Assembly: GCF_000337375.1 (NCBI RefSeq)
Contig: NZ_AOJG01000030.1
Span: forward strand, 230,804 to 274,482
Length of the DNA stretch: 43,679 bases
Source of the DNA: Halorubrum lipolyticum DSM 21995
GTDB lineage: Archaea > Halobacteriota > Halobacteria > Halobacteriales > Haloferacaceae
Direction of reading: 5' to 3'
Of this stretch, positions 38,529-43,679 are shown one piece after another. A program made the position numbers and the translations under genes. Numbering within the stretch: the stretch's first letter is position 1; every line of letters begins with the position of its first letter. The notes under the pieces are model-generated. The model did not search any database, was not told the DNA's origin, and saw nothing but the letters and a program-made list of their open reading frames with translations.

Positions 38529-38912
38529 ATGACCGACGCCGACGCGGGAGAGGGAGCGATCGAGGTCGACTTCGGCGACGACGGGCTCGTCCCGGCGGTC
38601 GCGCAGGACGCCGACTCGGGCGAGGTGCTGATGCTCGCGTACGTCTCGCCGGAGGCGCTCGAACGGACCCGCGAGACGGGCGAGGCGCACTACTACTCGC
38701 GGTCGCGCGACGAGCTGTGGCACAAGGGCGGCTCCTCGGGGCACACCCAGGCGGTCCGCGAGGTCCGCGTCGACTGCGACGCCGACACCCTGCTCTACGT
38801 CGTCGACCAGAACGTGGGGGCGTGTCACACGGGCCACCGCTCCTGTTTCCACCGGACGATCGACGGCGAGCACGTCGGCGAGCGCGTCTTCGACCCGGAC
38901 GAGGTGTACTGA
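38529..38912 (+). CDS. hisI: Phosphoribosyl-AMP cyclohydrolase
   Basis: HisI catalyses the third step of histidine biosynthesis, opening the adenine ring of phosphoribosyl-AMP. The 127-residue protein has [45 protein letters not shown], the Mg site [11 protein letters not shown] and zinc motif [11 protein letters not shown]. The length is that of stand-alone archaeal HisI without the HisE domain. The ATG at 38529 starts MTDADAGEG. Other his genes are not in the window. The next gene begins immediately after its stop. Confidence 0.96.
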   Translation: MTDADAGEGAIEVDFGDDGLVPAVAQDADSGEVLMLAYVSPEALERTRETGEAHYYSRSRDELWHKGGSSGHTQAVREVRVDCDADTLLYVVDQNVGACHTGHRSCFHRTIDGEHVGERVFDPDEVY

Positions 38913-40079
38913 ATGAGCGGCGCGGGAGCGACGGCCGACGGGGACGACGCCGACCCCGTCCGCGAGGCGGGCGAGGCGGCCGCGGCGCTGCGCGAGCGGT
39001 ACGACGAGCTCGCCCGGATCGAGGGGCGGATCGCCGACCTCGGGCGGGACCGAATCGAGGCCGCCGTCGACGCCTACCGCCGGGCGCACCGCGTGCTCGA
39101 CGGGTACGAGGAGGACGCGGTCGGCACCGGCGACTTCGGCTCCTACGTCCAGTTCCGGGGGGAGTTCGGGGAGGCGGTCGACGTCGACGACGACGCGCTC
39201 GCGGCGGACGCGTTCGCCGCCGCGGACGAGGCGGTCGACAAGCGCCGCCTCTCGGAGTCGGACTTCGCCGCCGCGCGGGAGGCGCTGGAGCCGGCCGGCG
39301 AGTACGTCGACCTGCTCGCCGACCGAGACGCGGCGGTCGACGACTACCGGGCCGCGCGCAAGGCCGCGCGAGAGGCGCGAAAGGCGCTCGACGCCCGGCT
39401 CGACGAGCTGCGCGAGGTCGCCGAGATGGCCGACGCCGACCTCGACGCCGACGTGGACCGGCTCCGGGGGCCGATCGAGTCGTACAACGACGCGGTCCGC
39501 GAGGGGTTCGACTCCTTTTATAAATCCGCGTCGGCCCGAGAGGCCTTCGCCTTCCTCGACCGCGCCGACGGCACCCCGTTCGTCGACGCGGACGTGCCGC
39601 CGACCGACTTACGCGAGTACGTCGACGAGTACGAGGCAGGCGAGGAACCCCTGCCGACGCTGTTGAAGTACGCGGACTACTCGAACTCGAAGCTGGAGCA
39701 CTACGTCGACGACCCCGGCGCCCTCCGGACCGCGGTCGCGGTCCATCGGACCTACATCGAACGGCTCGACGCCGAGCCGCTGACGCTCGACTGGCCGCCG
39801 GCCGGCGGCGACGAGCTGGCCTACGAGATCGACGAGCTGATCCCGCTCGTCTCGCGGGTCGCCGACGACGAGACGGTGGCGACGCTCCGCTCGGTCCGCG
39901 AGCTCGCCCGCGACGACGACTACGAGCGGCTCCGTCGCGCGGCCGCGGTGCGCGACGCGCTCGACGAGCCGAAGCTGGACCTTTTAAAAAAGGGCGTCGT
40001 CGACGACCGGGTGCGCGAGGCCGAGCGGACCCTGTCGATCGTCGGGGACGTGCTGGCGGAGACGGAGCGGGACGCGTAG
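38913..40079 (+). CDS. Coiled-coil haloarchaeal protein of unknown function
   Basis: The 388-residue acidic protein is almost all helix. Residues 15-60 and 130-175 are Ala/Arg/Glu-rich coiled coil (AAREALEPAGEYVDLLADRDAAVDDYRAARKAAREARKALDARLDEL). A central part has YNDAVREGFDSFYKSASAREAFAFLDRA, then PLPTLLKYADYSNSKLEHYVDDP. I recall such a family (DUF7118) but am not sure of the number. It follows hisI with adjacent stop and start codons. FYK and LLKKG are encoded by AT-rich runs (39516-39526, 39980-39991). No function can be assigned. Confidence 0.8.
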   Translation: MSGAGATADGDDADPVREAGEAAAALRERYDELARIEGRIADLGRDRIEAAVDAYRRAHRVLDGYEEDAVGTGDFGSYVQFRGEFGEAVDVDDDALAADAFAAADEAVDKRRLSESDFAAAREALEPAGEYVDLLADRDAAVDDYRAARKAAREARKALDARLDELREVAEMADADLDADVDRLRGPIESYNDAVREGFDSFYKSASAREAFAFLDRADGTPFVDADVPPTDLREYVDEYEAGEEPLPTLLKYADYSNSKLEHYVDDPGALRTAVAVHRTYIERLDAEPLTLDWPPAGGDELAYEIDELIPLVSRVADDETVATLRSVRELARDDDYERLRRAAAVRDALDEPKLDLLKKGVVDDRVREAERTLSIVGDVLAETERDA

Positions 40080-40114
40080 CGAGAGCGCGGCGAGCCGTCG
40101 TCACCGCGACCGCG

Positions 40115-41617
40115 TCACCCCCGGATCCCGTCGCTGATCATCCGCAGGTTGCGCTCGATCCCCCAGTCGAACCGCCGCTCGAGCAGGAACGCGACCGCGA
40201 AGTACACCACCGCGCCCGACGGAACCAACACGAGGAACTCGACGAGCGGGGTCAGCTCCGTCGCGGCCGCCGCGTACCACAGGGTGCCGAACATGACCGA
40301 GGCGGCGACGAACGGGTAGAGGTACTCGGCGTACAGCTGTCTCTGTCGGGCCTTGACCATCCGCGCCGAGAGGTACACGTCCAGCGGAAGCATCGGGAAG
40401 ACGTACACCCCGACGACGACCAGCGCGGTCCCCTCTATCCCCCATCTCGCCGTCGCCGGCCAGATGAACGCGGCGATACACGCCACGCGGAGCAGCCCGG
40501 TCTTGACGATGTAGTCCGGGCGGTCGAGCGCCTTCCAGATGGCGCCGAAGTTCCGCGTTATCGAGTGCAACAGCCCGTACAACGCGAGTATCTGCATCGC
40601 CGTGATCATCGGGCGCCACTCGTCGCCGAGGACGGCGGGGACGAAGCTCGGCGCCACGAGCGCGATGCCGAACGACAGCGGAAACGCGACGAACGCGGTC
40701 AGCCGGGTCGTCTGGAGCAACGCCCCGCGGAGCTCGTCGATGTCGCCCTGGAGCCGGGAGTACGCCGGGAACGTGATCTCGGAGATGATCCCGGAGGCCT
40801 CGGACGCCGGCATGTCCGCGATCCGGTACGCGTACTGGTAGAACCCGAGGGCGGTCGCGGAGAGGAACCACCCGACGAAGGCGTCGTCGCCCTCGCTGTA
40901 CACGAACCCGATGATCGACGCGCCGGTGATCCACTTGCCGTAGTCGATGAGCCGCCGCGCGACGGCGACCTCGAAGGCCGGCCGCGGGCGGTAGTCGTGG
41001 AGGACGTACGAGAGGATGAACTTGAAAAAGGACTTGCTCACGGTCGCGAAGACGAGCGCCCAGACGGTCGGGGAGTAGAGCGCGTAGCCGACGCCGACGA
41101 CGAACTGCACGACCGACCCGCTCGACTTGAAGACGAAGTCCTTGTGAAAGGAGAGGTCCTTCTGGAAGTAGACGATAGCGGGGTTGCGAAACCCGTACAG
41201 CAGCGGGCTCAGGCCCAGCACGCGGATGAGGTTCGTCGCACCGGGCTCGTCGAAGACCCCGGCGATGAACGGCGCCGCGACGGCCAACACGCCGAAGATG
41301 AGGACGCCCCGCGCGGCCTCCAGCGTCCACGTCGTGTTGAGGTACTCGTCGATGTTCTCCTGTTTGTCCTGGATGAGGGCCGCGTTGATCCCGATGTCGG
41401 TGAAACGCCTGATCCCGGAGAGAACGAGCAGGGCGATCCCCATCAGCCCGAAGGCGCGCGGGGAGAGCAGCCGCGCGAGCACCAGCAGCATCAGGAGCTG
41501 TGACAGCCGGACCGCCATCTTCGTCGCCGTCACCCAGATCCCGCTCTTGACGGTTCGCTGGACGACGGACCCCGACGGGACGGCGCGCTCGACGAGTTCT
41601 CGGAGGCGGTCCTTCAT
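40115..41617 (-). CDS. MOP-superfamily polysaccharide flippase
   Basis: The 500-residue membrane protein has about twelve to fourteen helices and the Wzx/RfbX-like pattern VVQRTVKSGIWVTATKMAVRLSQLLMLLVLARLLSPRAFGLMGIA, FTDIGINAALIQDKQ, FFKFILSYVLHDYRPRPAF and ITGASIIGFVYSEGDDAFVGWFLSATALGFYQYAYRIA. Such proteins flip lipid-linked sugars across the membrane for S-layer glycan or exopolysaccharide assembly; haloarchaeal AglR is a relative. It is divergent from the GT4 gene and probably part of the same glycan locus. Confidence 0.92.
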   Translation of the reverse strand: MKDRLRELVERAVPSGSVVQRTVKSGIWVTATKMAVRLSQLLMLLVLARLLSPRAFGLMGIALLVLSGIRRFTDIGINAALIQDKQENIDEYLNTTWTLEAARGVLIFGVLAVAAPFIAGVFDEPGATNLIRVLGLSPLLYGFRNPAIVYFQKDLSFHKDFVFKSSGSVVQFVVGVGYALYSPTVWALVFATVSKSFFKFILSYVLHDYRPRPAFEVAVARRLIDYGKWITGASIIGFVYSEGDDAFVGWFLSATALGFYQYAYRIADMPASEASGIISEITFPAYSRLQGDIDELRGALLQTTRLTAFVAFPLSFGIALVAPSFVPAVLGDEWRPMITAMQILALYGLLHSITRNFGAIWKALDRPDYIVKTGLLRVACIAAFIWPATARWGIEGTALVVVGVYVFPMLPLDVYLSARMVKARQRQLYAEYLYPFVAASVMFGTLWYAAAATELTPLVEFLVLVPSGAVVYFAVAFLLERRFDWGIERNLRMISDGIRG

Positions 41618-41900
41618 GGACTGCCGCGCCCGGACGGCCCGAGACGCCCGCCGCCTTTGCTGGAACGGTTCATGGCCCGGACTCCGGGCGACGAGGGGAT
41701 TGTTATGCCGCTCGTAACGCCGGGACGCGAGCGGGTCGGGCGTCCCGTCCCGGCTCGGACTCCGGTATCCCGTTTATACTTATTCGGGCGGACGGCCTGC
41801 ACCGACACGTCGTGACCCACCGACGGAGCGGCCGGCGCGCGTCGCAGCTCACCACCGGCGGGGCGTCCGCCGGGAAGCCACGCGGTCGATCCCGGGGCCG
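41618..41900. promoter_or_regulatory. Divergent intergenic region in the glycan locus
   Basis: There is no gene in this 283-base region between flippase and glycosyltransferase. TTTATACTTA at 41773-41782, set between CCCG and CGGG, is the only clear TATA-like box; it is 120-160 bases from either start, so one or both transcripts would have a leader. Nothing else stands out. Confidence 0.4.
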
Positions 41901-43046
41901 ATGACCGACGCCGACGACCTCACGCTGCTGTTGATGAGCGGGAGCTGGTACCCGGAGAACGCGTACATGACCCTGCTCGCGGACGCGCTCTGCGAGGCGG
42001 GCGTCGAGGTCCGGACGCCGCCCCTCCCGCTGTTCTTCCCGCTCACGCGCGCGGTCCTTGCGAATCCCGACGCCGACGCGATGCAGCTCGACTGGATCTA
42101 CGACTACTACGTGACGACCGGGACGGGGGTCGGCCCCGCGAACGCGCTGGTCTCGTTCCTGCGGGCGGCCGCGTTCCTCGTCGACGTCGCGCTCGTCTCG
42201 CTGCTCGGCGTCGGCGTCGTCCGGACCGTTCACAACGAGCGCCACCACGAGGGGTTGTACCCCCGCACGGAGCGGCTCGTCAACGAGTGCGTGTTCGCCG
42301 TCGCCGACGCGATCACGGTCAAGTGCGGCGCCGCGGCCGACGCGGTCGCCGCGGCGTACCGCGTCCCGGAGGCCGACGAGATCACGGTGGTCCCCGACGG
42401 GAACTTCGTCGCCGCGTACGAGAACGACGTGTCCCGCGAGGCGGCTAGACGCGACCTCGGGATCGACGACGACGCCTTCGTGGTCCTCTTTTTCGGGCTG
42501 ATCCGCGAGTACAAGGGGGTCCCGGACCTCGTCGAGGCGTTCGCTGGCCTCGACGCGCCGGACGCGGAGCTGTGGCTGGTCGGGAACCCGCACGACGACC
42601 GGACCGAGGCGCAGGTCGCGGCGCTCGCCCGGAGCGACCCGCGGATCGAGACCCGCCTCGAGTTCGTGCCGGACGAGCGGATCCAGTACTTCCTGAACGC
42701 CGCCGACGCCCTCGCGTTACCGTACCGCCGGATACTCAACTCGGGGACGGCGCACCTCGGGATCTCGTACGGCCGCCCGGTGATCGCGCCCGCGATCGGC
42801 TGTCTCCCGGAGACGGTGCCGCCGGAGAACGAGTTCCTCTACGACCCGAGCGACGGCGACGGCCTCGCGGAGGCCCTTCGGGGGGCGTACGACCACCCGG
42901 ACCTCGAGTCGATCGGGCGAGCGAACCACCGGCACGCGCGGTCGCAGCGCTGGGCGGAAGCGGCGGCGTCGCTGAGTCGGATCTACCGAGAGGCGGCCGA
43001 CGGCGATGGGCGTCTCGACCGCTCGGTCGGCGCGACCGAGCCGTAG
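41901..43046 (+). CDS. GT4-family glycosyltransferase
   Basis: The 381-residue GT-B glycosyltransferase has an N-terminal Rossmann half (LLLMSGSWYPENAYMTLLADALCEAGVEV, VVRTVHNERHHEG) and a C-terminal Glycos_transf_1 half with VVLFFGLIREYKGVPDLVEAFAGL, ELWLVGNPHDD, ADALALPYRRILNSGTAHLGISYGRPVIAPAIGCLPETV. The last segment covers the nucleotide-sugar site; it keeps the LPY and GRPVIAP core, though the usual E-x7-E is altered. It probably adds a sugar to a lipid-linked or surface glycan. The next gene is in the same direction. Confidence 0.9.
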   Translation: MTDADDLTLLLMSGSWYPENAYMTLLADALCEAGVEVRTPPLPLFFPLTRAVLANPDADAMQLDWIYDYYVTTGTGVGPANALVSFLRAAAFLVDVALVSLLGVGVVRTVHNERHHEGLYPRTERLVNECVFAVADAITVKCGAAADAVAAAYRVPEADEITVVPDGNFVAAYENDVSREAARRDLGIDDDAFVVLFFGLIREYKGVPDLVEAFAGLDAPDAELWLVGNPHDDRTEAQVAALARSDPRIETRLEFVPDERIQYFLNAADALALPYRRILNSGTAHLGISYGRPVIAPAIGCLPETVPPENEFLYDPSDGDGLAEALRGAYDHPDLESIGRANHRHARSQRWAEAAASLSRIYREAADGDGRLDRSVGATEP

Positions 43047-43124
43047 ACGGCTCTGTGAGAGGCGCCGATCGGCGACGACCCCCGCCGTTTCGGGGCCTTC
43101 CCGCTCGGTTAATTATGAGACTAA

Positions 43125-43134
43125 CTATATATTT
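43125..43134 (+). promoter_or_regulatory. TATA box of the truncated right-edge gene
   Basis: CTATATATTT lies about 26 bases before the ATG at 43160 in a local AT-rich patch. This spacing decides the start of the gene, because an in-frame ATG at 43115 would lie upstream of the box. Confidence 0.6.
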
Positions 43135-43159
43135 CAATGACATATTGGGCTCCGTCTTG

Positions 43160-43679
43160 ATGTCTCGCATCCTCTCCTCGGTCAAACGGCGGCCCGTCGT
43201 CGTCCGGACGGCCTGGTGGGCCGGCAAGGTCGTCAACCACCGGATTCCGAGGCTGATCTCGCGGCTGTCGAACGGGGAGGGGCGGGCGAAGGCGGGGATA
43301 CGCCCGCCGGTCCGCGAGAGCGACATCCTCTCGGACGGCGGCGAGCACGAACTCCCCGGGCCGGAGGAGATAACGGAGACGGGGTATAACCCGGTGTTAG
43401 TCGCAGAGGACGTGACGGACTTCGGCGCGGTCGACTTCGTCGCGGACCCGTTTCTCCTCCCCGGAGCGGACCGCTGGCACCTCTTCTTCGAGGTGTGTAA
43501 CTACGCCCGCGACCCGGACGCCGCGATCGGCCACGCGACGAGTCCCGACGGGCTCCGCTGGGAGTACGACCGCGTCGTCCTGCGAACGGACGAACACCTC
43601 TCGTTCCCGTACGTGTTCGAGTGGGAGGGCACCCGGTACATGGTGCCCGAGGAGGGCGGAGCAGACGGGCGAGCGGTCC
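43160..43679 (+). CDS. GINT1-like beta-propeller protein, truncated by the window edge
   Basis: At least 173 residues are present and the frame runs off the window. The basic N-terminus (MSRILSSVKRRPVVVRTAWW) precedes a repeat-like beta-rich region: GYNPVLVAEDVTDFGAVDFVADPFLLPGADRWHLFFEV, AIGHATSPDGLRWEYDRVVLRTDEHLSFPYVFEWEGTRYMVPEEGG. This resembles the N-terminal five-bladed propeller of glucosamine inositolphosphorylceramide transferase-like and GH43-like proteins, which occur in glycan gene clusters, including haloarchaeal ones. It lies behind the GT4 gene with its own TATA box. Confidence 0.75.
   Translation, partial: MSRILSSVKRRPVVVRTAWWAGKVVNHRIPRLISRLSNGEGRAKAGIRPPVRESDILSDGGEHELPGPEEITETGYNPVLVAEDVTDFGAVDFVADPFLLPGADRWHLFFEVCNYARDPDAAIGHATSPDGLRWEYDRVVLRTDEHLSFPYVFEWEGTRYMVPEEGGADGRAV

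Noticed and set aside
43115-43162. Upstream ATG at 43115 for the right-edge gene
   Set aside because: It is in frame but would put the TATA box (43125-43134) inside the coding region; a leaderless start at 43160 fits better.
1-43679. CRISPR arrays, tRNA or rRNA genes
   Set aside because: I looked in all gaps for regularly spaced repeats, tRNA T-loop patterns and rRNA-like sequence and saw none. The tandem repeats found are short and lack unique spacers.
1-43679. Transposase, integrase or complete insertion sequence
   Set aside because: No translated frame shows a transposase or recombinase motif, even beside the AT-rich M14 island or the two structured elements.

Overview
The window is a GC-rich, gene-dense archaeal chromosome segment from a haloarchaeon, most likely Halorubrum or a close relative. 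The proteins are acidic. Many genes begin 22-30 bases after a TTTATA-type TATA box with no Shine-Dalgarno, so they are probably leaderless. Tat signals mark the exported proteins, and the gene set is archaeal: archaeosine tRNA transglycosylase and synthase, GatD, GTP cyclohydrolase III, a preflagellin/prepilin peptidase and a PitA heme protein. The genus is inferred; the haloarchaeal class is well supported. I see no tRNA, rRNA, CRISPR array, transposase or integrase.

Layout. 0.2-3.1 kb: prepilin peptidase, HPP-family membrane protein and a large membrane protein. 3.2-6.5 kb: an overlapping leftward operon gatD - GNAT - small membrane protein, then deoC. 6.6-8.9 kb: small membrane protein, an HTH regulator with a palindrome at its start, a two-domain universal stress protein and a 55-residue protein. 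8.9-11.6 kb: a complete NrtA/TauA-type ABC importer with overlapping genes. 11.8-13.7 kb: menB and thiL. 13.7-20.2 kb: an isocitrate-lyase-family gene behind a 0.7-kb leader holding chained tiny frames, then a class III CoA-transferase, an atypical SDR, an AEC exporter, a cupin and an FAH-family hydrolase, together resembling an organic-acid catabolic neighbourhood. 20.2-26.6 kb: zinc-ribbon microprotein, arcS and tgtA for archaeosine, a PPOX protein between them, a Nif3-like protein and a PfkB sugar kinase. 26.6-28.1 kb: an AT-rich island with an exported M14 carboxypeptidase that looks acquired. 28.3-36.3 kb: DHH phosphoesterase, stress protein, PitA with a divergent PadR regulator, SDR, two tiny C2H2-like proteins, GTP cyclohydrolase III and a HAD phosphatase. 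36.4-40.1 kb: 37-residue protein, DUF92 membrane protein, GNAT, hisI and a coiled-coil protein. 40.1 kb to the edge: flippase, GT4 glycosyltransferase and a truncated GINT1-like protein, the start of a surface-glycan locus.

The most interesting unexplained structure is a pair of intergenic elements (20457-20803 on the minus strand, 30191-30573 on the plus strand). They share at least six short sequence blocks in the same order. Between two of the blocks each has a hairpin of different sequence. Both carry a TATA-like motif at one end. They look like members of a multicopy structured RNA or a small non-autonomous element.
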